Source: Zhouia amylolytica (GTDB taxonomy: Bacteria > Bacteroidota > Bacteroidia > Flavobacteriales > Flavobacteriaceae). Taken from it: DNA of 64,000 nucleotides. Both the position numbers and the translations under genes were made by a program. The notes under the pieces were generated by a model that saw nothing but the letters and a program-made list of their open reading frames with translations, was not told the DNA's origin and searched no databases. The stretch lies in the NCBI RefSeq assembly GCF_900116365.1, contig NZ_FPAG01000002.1:1-64000 (forward strand), given 5' to 3'. Within the stretch, counting starts at the first letter, position 1, and every line of letters starts with the position of its first letter. Below, one piece after another: positions 53,916-63,622 of the stretch.

Positions 53916-55376
53916 ATGAGTAAAGAAATAAGAACACTTGCGCCTCAATCAGTTTGGAATTGTTTTGCTGATTTAAACGCTGTACCCAGAGCATCTAAAA
54001 AAGAGGAGGAGGTCATCGCTTTTATGATGGATTTTGGTCGTAAATTGGGATTAGAAACCCTAAAAGATGAAGTAGGAAATGTAATCATACGAAAGCCTGC
54101 CACAAGTGGTATGGGAGACAGGACTCCTATCGTTATGCAATCCCATCTAGATATGGTACATCAAAAAAATGCAGGAACTAATTTTGATTTCAATACGCAG
54201 GGAATAGATATGTATATTGATGGAGAATGGGTTAAAGCTAAGGGGACTACTTTGGGTGCTGATAACGGAATGGGAGTGGCCGCTATTATGGCGATTCTTC
54301 AGAGTAATGATATTCCACATCCGGCATTAGAGGCTTTATTTACGATTGATGAAGAAACTGGTATGACGGGTGCAATGGGATTAAAAGGGGGTGTGCTTAA
54401 AGGTGAGATTTTATTGAACTTAGACACGGAAGAAGATGATGAAATAGATATAGGATGTGCAGGCGGCGTAGATATTACAGCCAGCAGAACCTATAATGAA
54501 GAACCAGTTCCGGAAGGGACCATTGCATATCAGCTATTGATAAAAGGTCTTCAAGGGGGGCATAGTGGTATGGATATTCATAAAGGATTGGGTAATGCCA
54601 ATAAGATCATGAATAGGATGCTTTTTGCAGGATTTGAAAATTATGGGTTGCGAGTAGCTGAAATTAATGGAGGAGGTTTAAGAAATGCGATTCCGCGTGA
54701 GAGTACTGGTATCGTGGTCATTGATAAGGTGCATAAAGAGGCATTTGAATATGAATTTAACCAACTCGCTGAGGTTGTTAAGTCAGAATTAAAGACTATG
54801 GAGCCTGATCTATCTATCACAGCTCAACCAACCAATATCCCTTCTAAGGTAATGTCTTTGGGTGTGCAAGAGGGTGTTATTAACGCCATATATGCAGCAC
54901 ATAATGGGGTATACAGGATGAGTGCTGATATGGATGATTTGGTAGAGACTTCCAATAACCTGGCAAGGGTTACCATAAAAGATGGTAAAGTTGAAGTTAT
55001 GTGTCTGACCAGATCGTCTGTAGAATCTTCCAAAGAAGATCTGGCAAATACGCTTAGAGCTACTTTTGAATTAGCGGGATTTGAAGTGTTATTGAGTGGC
55101 GCTTATCCGGGATGGACTCCAAATGTAAACTCGCCTATATTAGAAGTTTTAAAAGAAAAGTATGCGAAGCTTTTTAATGAGGAACCAGAGGTTGTGGCTT
55201 GCCATGCCGGATTAGAGTGTGGTATTTTAGGTCAGAATTATCCGGATATGGATATGATTAGTTATGGTCCTACGATTCGAGGGGCTCATTCACCAGATGA
55301 ACGGGTAAATATAGCCTCGGTTCAAAAGTTCTGGAAATTTACTCTAGAGATTTTAAAAGACATACCAAAAAAATAA
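53916..55376 (+). CDS. pepD: Aminoacyl-histidine dipeptidase (PepD-type)
   Basis: A 486-residue M20 zinc peptidase that cuts dipeptides such as Xaa-His. The zinc ligands read QSHLDMVHQK and GADNGMG, then IDEETGMTGA with the catalytic glutamate, and a second ligand group in LNLDTEEDDEI. The C-terminus has CHAGLECGILG and YGPTIRGAHSPDERV, which bind metal and substrate. The dimerisation insert near residues 190-400 is normal in length. Full length. A strong terminator follows. Confidence 0.94.
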   Translation: MSKEIRTLAPQSVWNCFADLNAVPRASKKEEEVIAFMMDFGRKLGLETLKDEVGNVIIRKPATSGMGDRTPIVMQSHLDMVHQKNAGTNFDFNTQGIDMYIDGEWVKAKGTTLGADNGMGVAAIMAILQSNDIPHPALEALFTIDEETGMTGAMGLKGGVLKGEILLNLDTEEDDEIDIGCAGGVDITASRTYNEEPVPEGTIAYQLLIKGLQGGHSGMDIHKGLGNANKIMNRMLFAGFENYGLRVAEINGGGLRNAIPRESTGIVVIDKVHKEAFEYEFNQLAEVVKSELKTMEPDLSITAQPTNIPSKVMSLGVQEGVINAIYAAHNGVYRMSADMDDLVETSNNLARVTIKDGKVEVMCLTRSSVESSKEDLANTLRATFELAGFEVLLSGAYPGWTPNVNSPILEVLKEKYAKLFNEEPEVVACHAGLECGILGQNYPDMDMISYGPTIRGAHSPDERVNIASVQKFWKFTLEILKDIPKK

Positions 55377-55384
55377 TTGGATTT

Positions 55385-55413
55385 AAAAAAGCCTCGCATC
55401 GCGAGGCTTTTTT
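55385..55413. terminator. Bidirectional terminator after pepD
   Basis: GCCTCGC, ATC loop and GCGAGGC with As on the left and Ts on the right, between the convergent pepD and PPIase genes. Confidence 0.9.
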
Positions 55414-55433
55414 ATTATTCTTACTGCTAAATT

Positions 55434-56585
55434 TTATTCCTGAGGTTTGGTTATTTGAAGATCAAAAACCAAGTCGGTATTTGGAGGAATTGGTCCGGAA
55501 CCTGTTGTCCCGTATGCTAAATGAGAAGGGATGAACAAGCGGATTTTATCTCCATAATTCATTAAAAACAAACCTTCTTTAAATCCGGCAACTAATTGAG
55601 CATCTAAACTTAATGCCGTAGGGAATGGCTGATACCCGTTACGTCTTAACTTACTTTGTTGTACAGCATTCATTTTTTCAGCAACATCTAACCAACTTGT
55701 GTCAAAAAGAAGTCCATCTGTGAAATAACCTGCATAGTTCACCAATACTGTATCCCCTTCCTTTGGTTTTTCGTCGGTTCCTTTTTCAAGAACAATATAT
55801 TTAAGTCCAGATTCGGTTTCTTCTGCTTCCGGCAATTGGGCTTCTATCTCTTTTGCCAGATCTTCGGCTGCTTTTCTAGCCTCCTCAGCTTTTTTATTCG
55901 CTTCTTCAAAATAATCGGTAAAAACCTGAACGGCATCAAAGCTTTTAGCCTCTTTACCGTTTCTTATAATTTTAATGTTATTCATTACGATACTATCAAG
56001 CGGTCGATCTTGAGGGTTCGTTTCAGTGGTTGCTATCGAGTCAATTACATCAAGTCCTTTAACCACTTCTCCAAAAACAGCATGACAGCTTACTCTAGGG
56101 TTTTCACAAGGCTTAATATTTCCTCTTTCATCGTATGCATCTAAAAACTTAGTTGCTTTATGGGTGATGAAGAACTGGCTTCCGTTTGTGCCAAATCCTG
56201 CATTAGCCATAGAAAGTATTCCTTTTTTATCATGTGATAAACTTTTGTCGAATTCATCTTTAAATTTATAGCCTGGGTTACCATTCCCTTGCCCCGTAGG
56301 ATCACCGGATTGAATCATAAAATCTTCAATTACACGGTGAAAAATTACGCCATCATAATACTTTTTTCCTTTAATTGAATCTGTCACAAAAGGATTAGTT
56401 CCTTCTGCCAGCGTTACAAAATTGGCAACTGTTACCGGAGTTTTGTCGTAGGTAAGTTTTACAATAATCTCTCCTTTTGTGGTTTGGATATCGGCAAACA
56501 GACCGTCGCCAAGCTCACTGTATTTAGAGGAACAACTGGCTACTAACAAGCCAAGCATTACAATAAGTAAATTTATTTTTTTCAT
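55434..56585 (-). CDS. Cyclophilin-FKBP fused peptidyl-prolyl isomerase, lipoprotein
   Basis: A 383-residue lipoprotein with the lipobox LVASC. Residues about 30-215 form a cyclophilin domain ([19 protein letters not shown], then [17 protein letters not shown]). A charged helical linker ([17 protein letters not shown]) leads to an FKBP domain at about residues 262-383 ([35 protein letters not shown]). Both catalytic folds look intact. It would fold proteins in the periplasm. It is upstream of no isomerase itself, but gldI lies next on the same strand, 24 bases upstream of its start. Confidence 0.94.
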   Translation of the reverse strand: MKKINLLIVMLGLLVASCSSKYSELGDGLFADIQTTKGEIIVKLTYDKTPVTVANFVTLAEGTNPFVTDSIKGKKYYDGVIFHRVIEDFMIQSGDPTGQGNGNPGYKFKDEFDKSLSHDKKGILSMANAGFGTNGSQFFITHKATKFLDAYDERGNIKPCENPRVSCHAVFGEVVKGLDVIDSIATTETNPQDRPLDSIVMNNIKIIRNGKEAKSFDAVQVFTDYFEEANKKAEEARKAAEDLAKEIEAQLPEAEETESGLKYIVLEKGTDEKPKEGDTVLVNYAGYFTDGLLFDTSWLDVAEKMNAVQQSKLRRNGYQPFPTALSLDAQLVAGFKEGLFLMNYGDKIRLFIPSHLAYGTTGSGPIPPNTDLVFDLQITKPQE

Positions 56586-56609
56586 GTTTAATGTATTTAT
56601 AGGTATGAT

Positions 56610-57176
56610 TTAGTTCTTGTTATTTTTTAATGAGTCACTTGCAGCTTCAATGATGTCTATTAACTTGATGGTACTAATCAGTGGCTGGTTGGTGCCTATT
56701 TTTTGATCATCACCGTGGTATCCATACCCCATAACTGATGGGAATAGAAAAGTGATTTCCTCCCCTTTTTTCATTAGTTTAATTCCAGTTCTTAAGCCCG
56801 GGAAATAGTCTTCTTTGTCTACTTTGAATCTTATATTCCCAATTTCTTCACTGGTATATATGGTGTCATTATTCAGGGTGCGAATATTGTAATTAATCAG
56901 AACGACATCATCTTCTTTTGGCATGTAAGATGCCGTGGTGTCTTGTTTATTGTAATAATACCAGTACCCATTAGATGAGTTGTAATAGGTGTTTATTGTA
57001 TCACTTTCAATAATACTTTTAATGTAAGTTTCTTCTTTTTGTAATAGATCTTTATTTCGATCGATGGACTCTCTCATAAAAGAACCTGTTTTACGTGCCA
57101 CTGGTTTTCTAGGTTCAGGCTCATTACAGGACAGCATCAGAAACAATCCGAATAATAATAGTATGATACGTTTCAT
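56610..57176 (-). CDS. gldI: Gliding motility-associated FKBP-type isomerase GldI
   Basis: A 188-residue lipoprotein with the lipobox LMLSC. The C-terminal FKBP domain (VLINYNIRTLNNDTIY, then PSVMGYGYHGDDQKIG) matches GldI of flavobacteria, which is needed for gliding and Type IX secretion. The N-terminal part carries RKPVARKTGSFMRESIDRNK, which is also characteristic. It begins immediately (no gap) after the nrnA stop codon and is followed by the PPIase fusion. Confidence 0.93.
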   Translation of the reverse strand: MKRIILLLFGLFLMLSCNEPEPRKPVARKTGSFMRESIDRNKDLLQKEETYIKSIIESDTINTYYNSSNGYWYYYNKQDTTASYMPKEDDVVLINYNIRTLNNDTIYTSEEIGNIRFKVDKEDYFPGLRTGIKLMKKGEEITFLFPSVMGYGYHGDDQKIGTNQPLISTIKLIDIIEAASDSLKNNKN

Positions 57177-58190
57177 TTATTGCAACTCTTTTTGATAAGA
57201 TGGTAAAATTTCGTTCAATTTATTAATGGTATCTTCCATGTTCATATCGCTTCTTCCCCCTGCAGCGTTTATATGTCCTCCACCATTAAAGTGTTTTCTA
57301 GCCATTTCATTTACTGAGAAATCACCTTTCGAACGCAACGATATTTTGATGTAATCACCATCGTTATTTTCGATAAATATAATAGAAAGTTTTACACCTT
57401 CAATAGAAAGGCCGTAGTTAACAAATCCTTCGGTATCTCCTTTTTTAAAATTATGTTTTTCAAGTTCTGCTTTAGTCAGGGTTATATAGACCATGTTGTA
57501 CGCTTCTAAAAAAACTAAATTGTTAAGTGCTACTCCTAAGAGATGTAATTTGTCGATAGAATTGCTATCAAAGATGGCATTGTGAATTTCGGTGTTTTTA
57601 GCTCCTTTGTCTATCAGGTCTGCAATAATTCTATGGGTAGTACTGGTTGTTGAGGAAAATCTAAAGGAACCTGTGTCGGTCATTATTCCTGCATAAAGGC
57701 ATGTTGCTATATCGGCATCAATTTGATCAAGATCCCCTAAATAAGAAATGAAATTGTAGATCATCTCACAGGTAGCACTCATCGATACATCAGAATACGT
57801 ATACTTCGCATAGCCATCGGGTTGTTGATGATGGTCAATCATTGCAAAATCGACGTCAAGACTTTCAAGGTAGGGCTTCATTTCTTCTATTCTACTTAAA
57901 GAATTGAAATCAAGTGTAAAAATCAGGTCTGATGCTTTTAGTGTTCTTTTAGCATAATCTTCCTGATAATCAAACTTTATGACTTCATTATTGCCCGGCA
58001 TCCATTTTAGGAAGTTCGGATACTCATTTGGTGAAATAACATGTACCGTATGTCCCAATTTCTTCAAATAATGCATTAATCCCAGTGAAGATCCTATTGC
58101 ATCTCCATCCGGATTTTTATGTGGTATGATTGAAATTTTTTTGGGGCTGGATAGAAACTCTTTTATGTCTTTAATTTGGTTCTCTTTCAT
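57177..58190 (-). CDS. nrnA: DHH-family phosphoesterase, NrnA-type
   Basis: A 337-residue enzyme that degrades short RNA oligonucleotides and pAp. The DHH domain has IIPHKNPDGDAIGSSLG, FTLDFNSLSRI and the DHH box MIDHHQQPDG. The DHHA1 domain ends with the motif GGGHINAAGG. It is likely bifunctional (oligoribonuclease and 3'-phosphoadenosine-5'-phosphate phosphatase). It is the first gene of an nrnA-gldI-PPIase run on the minus strand. Confidence 0.93.
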   Translation of the reverse strand: MKENQIKDIKEFLSSPKKISIIPHKNPDGDAIGSSLGLMHYLKKLGHTVHVISPNEYPNFLKWMPGNNEVIKFDYQEDYAKRTLKASDLIFTLDFNSLSRIEEMKPYLESLDVDFAMIDHHQQPDGYAKYTYSDVSMSATCEMIYNFISYLGDLDQIDADIATCLYAGIMTDTGSFRFSSTTSTTHRIIADLIDKGAKNTEIHNAIFDSNSIDKLHLLGVALNNLVFLEAYNMVYITLTKAELEKHNFKKGDTEGFVNYGLSIEGVKLSIIFIENNDGDYIKISLRSKGDFSVNEMARKHFNGGGHINAAGGRSDMNMEDTINKLNEILPSYQKELQ

Positions 58191-58239
58191 GGGGCGCTAA
58201 GATACAATTTAATAACGTAGCAATTTTAAAAAGGAATAT

Positions 58240-58247
58240 TACTTTTG
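58240..58247 (+). promoter_or_regulatory. TAnnTTTG -7 box for the PhoD-like gene
   Basis: TACTTTTG ends 21 bases before the ATG at 58269. It makes the upstream TTG of the same frame unlikely. Confidence 0.55.
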
Positions 58248-58268
58248 TATCAGATCAATATCGTGTTT

Positions 58269-59297
58269 ATGCTAAGATTAATTTGTGCCTTAGGTGCCCT
58301 CACTTTGTTCTCGGGCTGCAGTAGTGCTAAGCAAAAAAGCTCTAAGGTAAAGTTCGATAAGGAACTTGTAATTGCTTTCGGCTCGTGTGATAATCAGAAG
58401 ATAGAAAATCTTTTATGGGATGATGTTCTTAAAAACAATCCGGATGTATGGATTTGGGGTGGAGATAATATTTATTCCGATCCTTATAACAAATACAAAA
58501 TGATTGGGGATTATGATACACAACTAAGGGGTGATGATTACCGTGAACTGATGAAATCGACAGAAATCATTGGGGTATGGGACGATCATGATTATGGATT
58601 GAATGATGGAGGGGTTGAGTTTGAGCACAAAAAGGAATCAGAGCAATTGTTTTATGATTTCTTCAACGAGCCTAAGAACAGTGCACTTCGAAAAAGGGAG
58701 GGAACATATAGTTCCAGAACCTACACGAGTAATGCGGGTTCGGTTAAAATAATTTTATTAGATACAAGGTATTTCAGAAGTCCGCTTACTAAAGATTTTG
58801 GTTCATCAAAACGTTACATGCCAAATGCTTATGGAGATGGAACTTTACTGGGTGCGGAGCAGTGGAAATGGTTGGAACAGGAGCTTATCAGTAGTAAGGC
58901 TGATTTTAATGTTATAGTTAGCAGTATTCAGGTACTTTCAAATAAACATGGTTATGAAATGTGGGGTAATTTTCCTCATGAAGTTGATAAGCTATTTAAT
59001 TTAATTACAACGAGTAGGGCGAAAGGGGTCATCTTTTTATCGGGAGATCGACACATTTCTGAATTTTCCAAAATCAACATCAATGGATTGGGGTATCCGG
59101 TTTATGATTTTACATCCAGTGGGTTGACTCATAGTTATGATAAATTTAATGGTGAAGAGAATCCGTTCAGGGAAGGAAAAGTCATTAAACAACGAAGTTT
59201 TGGACTTTTAAAATTAAATCTGGAAACCAGGAAAGTTAAGATGCAGATGGTAGGAGATGGAAATATTTTGCTTCAAGAGTTAGATCAGGTTTATTAA
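58269..59297 (+). CDS. Alkaline phosphatase D (PhoD-like) lipoprotein
   Basis: About 342 residues with a signal peptide and the lipobox LFSGC. Metallophosphoesterase motifs read VIAFGSCDN, IWGGDNIYSD, VWDDHDYGLNDGG and LSGDRHISEF. It is a calcium/iron-type phosphodiesterase or phosphatase of the PhoD group, exported and membrane-anchored. The ATG at 58269 gives a good signal peptide; a TTG upstream is rejected because the promoter box covers it. Substrate not known. Confidence 0.9.
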   Translation: MLRLICALGALTLFSGCSSAKQKSSKVKFDKELVIAFGSCDNQKIENLLWDDVLKNNPDVWIWGGDNIYSDPYNKYKMIGDYDTQLRGDDYRELMKSTEIIGVWDDHDYGLNDGGVEFEHKKESEQLFYDFFNEPKNSALRKREGTYSSRTYTSNAGSVKIILLDTRYFRSPLTKDFGSSKRYMPNAYGDGTLLGAEQWKWLEQELISSKADFNVIVSSIQVLSNKHGYEMWGNFPHEVDKLFNLITTSRAKGVIFLSGDRHISEFSKININGLGYPVYDFTSSGLTHSYDKFNGEENPFREGKVIKQRSFGLLKLNLETRKVKMQMVGDGNILLQELDQVY

Positions 59298-59301
59298 ACT
59301 C

Positions 59302-59331
59302 TTGTCAGAATAATTAAAAACACTACTTTTG
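59302..59331 (+). promoter_or_regulatory. Promoter for ndk (TTG, 19-base spacer, TACTTTTG)
   Basis: TTG at 59302 and TACTTTTG at 59324-59331 are separated by 19 bases, matching the full Bacteroidota consensus. The ATG is 22 bases further on, at 59353. This is the clearest promoter in the window. Confidence 0.7.
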
Positions 59332-59352
59332 CACCCAAATTTAAAAACACAC

Positions 59353-59772
59353 ATGGCAACAAACAGAACATTTACAATGATTAAGCCTGATGCTGTTGAG
59401 AACGGACACATCGGAGCTATTCTAGAAAAAATTACAGCTGCAGGTTTTAAAATTGTAGCATTGAAGTTTACGCAGTTAAGCAAGCGTGATGCTGAAGAAT
59501 TTTATGCAATTCACAGCGAGCGTCCATTTTTTGGAGAGTTAGTTGAGTTCATGACAAGAGGACCAATAGTTGCTGCAATTTTAGAAAAAGACAATGCAGT
59601 TGAGGATTTCAGAACTTTAATTGGGGCTACAAACCCAGAGGAAGCTGCTGAAGGAACAATTCGTAAATTATATGCTACATCCATAGGTGAAAACGCTGTT
59701 CACGGTTCAGATAGTGATGAAAATGCAGCTATTGAAGGTGCGTTTCATTTTTCAGGAAGAGAAATTTTCTAG
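59353..59772 (+). CDS. ndk: Nucleoside diphosphate kinase
   Basis: A 139-residue enzyme that keeps nucleoside triphosphate pools balanced. It begins [15 protein letters not shown], contains the segment [18 protein letters not shown], and has the catalytic histidine in [12 protein letters not shown] near residue 116. Full length for a bacterial Ndk. The frame is open upstream to 59329, but the promoter box covers that part. Confidence 0.97.
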   Translation: MATNRTFTMIKPDAVENGHIGAILEKITAAGFKIVALKFTQLSKRDAEEFYAIHSERPFFGELVEFMTRGPIVAAILEKDNAVEDFRTLIGATNPEEAAEGTIRKLYATSIGENAVHGSDSDENAAIEGAFHFSGREIF

Positions 59773-59795
59773 TTTTATCATATATTCAAAACTTG

Positions 59796-59822
59796 AAAAG
59801 CCCCATTTAGGGGCTTTTTTTA
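59796..59822. terminator. Terminator after ndk
   Basis: GCCCC, ATTTA loop and GGGGC with flanking As and seven Ts. The next gene on the minus strand ends directly beyond it. Confidence 0.88.
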
Positions 59823-59825
59823 TTT

Positions 59826-60050
59826 TCAATCTTTAAGTTCTTCACAATAGAACCCTTCCTTAATTAATGGATTGATGATCTCTTCCGGAGCTACATTTTG
59901 TGTTTCAACTCTAAGAATGTTATCGCAATCCTCAAGATCAAAGTTCCAGGAATCAGGATTTCTCGTAATGTTGTTTAAAAGATGTTCAACCTTTTGTTTT
60001 ATGGTCAGTTCACTATTGATAGATGTTTTAAAGACTAAAACAGTTTTCAT
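59826..60050 (-). CDS. Small hypothetical protein, heavy-metal-associated-like fold
   Basis: A 74-residue protein (MKTVLVFKTSINS). It begins with a beta-alpha start and includes SWNFDLEDCDNILRVET, a pattern compatible with the ferredoxin-like fold of metal-binding (HMA-like) proteins, but the usual CxxC metal motif is absent. I cannot assign a function. The ATG at 60050 is preferred to an upstream one at 60098 that overlaps the DinB gene. The gene lies ten bases after DinB. Confidence 0.65.
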   Translation of the reverse strand: MKTVLVFKTSINSELTIKQKVEHLLNNITRNPDSWNFDLEDCDNILRVETQNVAPEEIINPLIKEGFYCEELKD

Positions 60051-60060
60051 AAGTGTCGAT

Positions 60061-60558
60061 TTAATTTTTATCCCAAAACATTGGAGGTTCAATACCAAGC
60101 GACCTTAAATAAACATATGCTTGTCCACGGTGATGGATTTCGTTATCAATAAAGTATAGGATTGTAGATTGTACAGTTCCTTCGTATAGGCCAAATGCCA
60201 AGATTTCTTTTTGAAAATCTTCTAGAGGGATTTTACTCCAGTAGTTGTTGATTTTATCGGTAAGAGTGTCCCATGCTTTTAAAAGATCTTTTTTGGAGTT
60301 CAGGTTGAGGTCTTCATTGTATTCTTGCCATTTATCTGTAACCAGGCCTTCGATGCCTGGTCCTGCTATTGCCAGAAGTTCTTGGATCATTATGGCAAAT
60401 GGTCGCATTCCGCCTATGGAATGATTAAGAAGTTTTTCTTCCGGAAATGCTTCGATTGTTTTTCTGGTTAGTCTTCTGTGGCCTTGCCAATGTTCTAATA
60501 ACTGTGCGGGTGTAACGACAGTTTTTGTGATTGCTTTGTGATTTGTTTCACTGCTCAT
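60061..60558 (-). CDS. DinB family protein
   Basis: About 165 residues from the ATG at 60558. It has the DinB four-helix pattern with metal-binding histidines in LLEHWQGHRRL, near the start, and in DNEIHHRGQAYVYLR near the end. DinB-family proteins act as thiol-dependent (bacillithiol or similar) transferases or hydrolases, and their role is not settled. It is probably cotranscribed with the 74-residue gene. Confidence 0.88.
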   Translation of the reverse strand: MSSETNHKAITKTVVTPAQLLEHWQGHRRLTRKTIEAFPEEKLLNHSIGGMRPFAIMIQELLAIAGPGIEGLVTDKWQEYNEDLNLNSKKDLLKAWDTLTDKINNYWSKIPLEDFQKEILAFGLYEGTVQSTILYFIDNEIHHRGQAYVYLRSLGIEPPMFWDKN

Positions 60559-60749
60559 AACGTATATTTTAAATGATTTTTTGTTTGTTATGAGCAAAAT
60601 TAATCCGGTGTAGTGACAACCCTATGTCAGTAGTACTTTCAAATTTTCCAGTTTTTTAATCAGGGAGCAGCATTCATTTTCAGATGCGGAAATAAATTCA
60701 GCTTAATTAGTTAATAATGTCAGTAAATTGAGTCTTTCGCTCAAGGATA

Positions 60750-62063
60750 TCAGTCATCATTTTTTGGGTTCGGTTTACTTGTTATCCTTAAAATCGTATA
60801 TCCAAGAAGTGCAGACAACATGGATCCGGCAAGGATACCAATTTTGGCTGAGTCTACATAGATAGGTGTATCCGAAAAGGCCAAACTAGCAACAAAAATC
60901 GCCATGGTGAAGCCGATTCCCGCCAGACAAGCAACTCCTAGGATCTGTGCTTTACTGATATCTTCCGGAATTTCTATAATTTTTAATTTATTAGTGAGTA
61001 ATACTAAGGTTGTAATACCAATGCTGTTACCAAAAATAAGACAAAGGGTAATGTTAAGGGCGAGCGCTGTATCGATTCCAGCGTCGCTGCTTAATGAAAC
61101 ACCTGCATTGGCCAATGCAAATATTGGAATGATAAAATAAGCCACCCAGTCGTGTAGTTTGTGTTCCAGGTGTTGTAAGGGTGATTGAAATTTATCGGTC
61201 CATTCTTCCAGGTTATCGATTTCGGCTATTTGTTCTTTGGATAATACCGGTTCATCTTCGATCACTCCCTTCTGAATTTTATTGGTAATACTCGAGAGGT
61301 TTGAAACAAAAGTTTTTGTACTAATGCGTTGTCTGATTGGTACAGCAAAGGCCAATAATATGCCCGCAATGGTAGGGTGTACTCCAGACTTTAAGAACAG
61401 CACCCAAACGATGATACCCGTACCGAATAAGAAATATTTAGAGTAGATTCCTTTATAGGTCAGGTAGTATAAGACTAATAGTAAAACAGCTCCATATATT
61501 AACATGTCTATTGCAATATTGTTGGTGTAGAAAACAGCTATAACTAATACAGCTCCGATGTCATCAACGATTGCAAATGCTGTCAAAAATATTTTAAGAC
61601 TAAGTGGGATACGATTCCCTAACAGTTTTAGTACTGCTAAAGAAAATGCAATATCCGTTGCCATGGGGATTCCCCAACCATTTGAAGTTTCCGGATTAGC
61701 ATTTAGAAACATAAAAAAGAACATAGGGATTAACATTCCTCCTAAGGCAGCTACAAAGGGAAATGCCATTTTTTTAACGGAGTTTAATTCACCTATGAGT
61801 AATTCTCTTTTAATTTCCAGACCTATTAAAAAGAAGAATATGGCCATGAAACCATCATTTACCCATAATAGTAATGGTTTTTGAAGCTCAAAATTTTCTG
61901 AGCTGATGCCTATTTTGAAGTTCCATAAATCGGTATAGCTTTCAGAAAACGGGGAGTTAGCCCAGATAACAGCAATGACGGCTGCACAAAAAAGCAAAAT
62001 ACCACTTAAACTTTCAATTTTAACGAATCTTTGAAAAGGACTAATAAAAACTTTTTGGATCAT
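60750..62063 (-). CDS. nhaA: Na+/H+ antiporter NhaA
   Basis: A 437-residue inner-membrane antiporter that expels sodium for protons. Key features are FFFLIGLEIKRELLIGEL, the core IPMATDIAFSLAVL, the ion-binding aspartates in TAFAIVDDIGAVLVIAV, and the late IGFTMAIFVASLAF. It has about 12 helices. A cytosolic loop (about residues 250-285, SNLSSITNKIQKGVIEDEP) is longer than in E. coli NhaA, as in many Bacteroidota members. It stands alone. Confidence 0.96.
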   Translation of the reverse strand: MIQKVFISPFQRFVKIESLSGILLFCAAVIAVIWANSPFSESYTDLWNFKIGISSENFELQKPLLLWVNDGFMAIFFFLIGLEIKRELLIGELNSVKKMAFPFVAALGGMLIPMFFFMFLNANPETSNGWGIPMATDIAFSLAVLKLLGNRIPLSLKIFLTAFAIVDDIGAVLVIAVFYTNNIAIDMLIYGAVLLLVLYYLTYKGIYSKYFLFGTGIIVWVLFLKSGVHPTIAGILLAFAVPIRQRISTKTFVSNLSSITNKIQKGVIEDEPVLSKEQIAEIDNLEEWTDKFQSPLQHLEHKLHDWVAYFIIPIFALANAGVSLSSDAGIDTALALNITLCLIFGNSIGITTLVLLTNKLKIIEIPEDISKAQILGVACLAGIGFTMAIFVASLAFSDTPIYVDSAKIGILAGSMLSALLGYTILRITSKPNPKNDD

Positions 62064-62237
62064 AAGTTATACGGGATGGTAATTTAAGGGATGAAGATAA
62101 AAAATAAAACTGATTTATGACGCTTCACAAGTACGGTTCTATGGGGGGTAGGGGATAATTTTTTGAAAAATGGCCAGGTGATTGATGCGTAACAAAAGCT
62201 TAATCAAATATTTTTAGTTTAATTAATTGAGGTTTGT

Positions 62238-62245
62238 TACTTTTG
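62238..62245 (+). promoter_or_regulatory. TAnnTTTG -7 box for sucC
   Basis: TACTTTTG matches the consensus and ends 27 bases before the ATG at 62273. No clear -33 TTG at the usual spacing. Confidence 0.55.
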
Positions 62246-62272
62246 CCTAGCTAAAATATACAACTGCTCATT

Positions 62273-63466
62273 ATGAATTTACACGAATATCAAGGAAAAG
62301 AAATATTAGCAAGTTTTGGTGTAAAGGTTCAGCGTGGTATTGTAGCACACAATCCACAGGAAGCTGTAGCCGGTGCCAAGCAATTAACAGAAGAAACCGG
62401 AACAGGTTGGCATGTAATTAAAGCCCAAATTCACGCAGGTGGTCGTGGAAAAGGTGGCGGAGTAAAGCTTGCTAAAAACCTTAAGGAAGTAGAAGATATA
62501 GCAGATCAAATCATCGGAATGGATTTGGTTACTCCACAAACTTCGAAAGAGGGTAAAAGGGTACACCAGGTATTAGTAGCCGAAGATGTTTATTATCCGG
62601 GTCCAAGTGAAACTTCAGAATTTTATATGTCGGTACTTTTAGACCGAAGTAAGGGACGTAATATGATTATGTACTCTACTGAAGGAGGAATGGATATTGA
62701 AGAAGTTGCAGAAAAAACACCTCATTTAATTTTTAATGAAGAGGTTGATCCAGCTATCGGTTTAATGCCTTTCCAGGCGAGAAGAATAGCTTTTAATTTA
62801 GGCCTTTCAGGTAATGCCTTTAAAGAAATGGTGAAGTTTGTTAGTTCACTATATACAGCTTATGTAAAGTCTGATGCTTCATTATTTGAAATCAACCCTG
62901 TGTTAAAAACATCGGATGACAAAATTTTAGCTGTTGATGCTAAAGTAACTATTGACGATAACGCATTGTATCGTCACGCTGATTATGCAGAGATGAGAGA
63001 CCTTCGAGAAGAAGATCCGATTGAAGTAGAAGCAAAGGCTGCCGGGTTAAACTTTGTTAATCTTGATGGGAATGTTGGATGTATGGTTAATGGAGCTGGT
63101 CTGGCTATGGCTACTATGGATCTAATTAAGATGGCTGGAGGAGCTCCTGCTAACTTTTTAGATGTAGGAGGGACTGCTGATGCTAAGCGTGTTGAAACGG
63201 CTTTCCGTATCATTTTAAAAGATACTAATGTGAAGGCGATATTGGTAAATATCTTTGGAGGTATTGTACGTTGTGATCGAGTTGCTCAAGGTATTGTAGA
63301 TGCATACAAAAATATGGGTGATGCTATCAATGTACCAATTATTGTTCGTTTACAAGGAACCAATGCTGAGATAGCTAAGGAACTTATCGATAATTCTGGA
63401 TTAGCTGTACATTCGGCGATTGAATTCCAAGAAGCTGCTGATAAAGTTCAGGAAGTATTAAAGTAA
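62273..63466 (+). CDS. sucC: Succinate-CoA ligase (ADP-forming), beta subunit
   Basis: A 397-residue ATP-grasp enzyme of the citric acid cycle. The N-terminal MNLHEYQGKEILASFGVKV and GGRGKGGGVKLAKN are the ATP-grasp start, with LFEINPVLKTSDDKILAVDAK and the CoA-side segment ILVNIFGGIVRCDRVAQG later. The alpha subunit sucD is not adjacent; the gene is followed by a terminator, so sucD lies elsewhere, as often in Flavobacteriia. Full length. Confidence 0.97.
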   Translation: MNLHEYQGKEILASFGVKVQRGIVAHNPQEAVAGAKQLTEETGTGWHVIKAQIHAGGRGKGGGVKLAKNLKEVEDIADQIIGMDLVTPQTSKEGKRVHQVLVAEDVYYPGPSETSEFYMSVLLDRSKGRNMIMYSTEGGMDIEEVAEKTPHLIFNEEVDPAIGLMPFQARRIAFNLGLSGNAFKEMVKFVSSLYTAYVKSDASLFEINPVLKTSDDKILAVDAKVTIDDNALYRHADYAEMRDLREEDPIEVEAKAAGLNFVNLDGNVGCMVNGAGLAMATMDLIKMAGGAPANFLDVGGTADAKRVETAFRIILKDTNVKAILVNIFGGIVRCDRVAQGIVDAYKNMGDAINVPIIVRLQGTNAEIAKELIDNSGLAVHSAIEFQEAADKVQEVLK

Positions 63467-63490
63467 TTGATTTTAATATAAATCTTATAG

Positions 63491-63520
63491 AAAGTCCGGC
63501 CTTGGTGCCGGACTTTTTTT
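63491..63520 (+). terminator. Intrinsic terminator after sucC
   Basis: AGTCCGGC, loop CTTGGT and GCCGGACT, followed by seven Ts. Confidence 0.9.
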
Positions 63521-63580
63521 GTTATGTCAGTGTAAAGTAGTGGGGGATGAAGGCATGAATTGTAAACTTAATGTTAGTTA

Positions 63581-63622
63581 GCCTTTGTGTTCATTTATTG
63601 AACGAATTGGAGGCTTTTTTTT
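63581..63622 (+). terminator. Possible second hairpin with T-run
   Basis: GCCT and AGGC enclose GTTCA/TGAAC with unpaired bases between, followed by eight Ts at 63615-63622. It lies in the 400-base intergenic region after sucC with no gene before it, so it might end a small RNA or a short uncoded transcript. The rest of 63521-63883 shows nothing else I can name. Confidence 0.35.
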
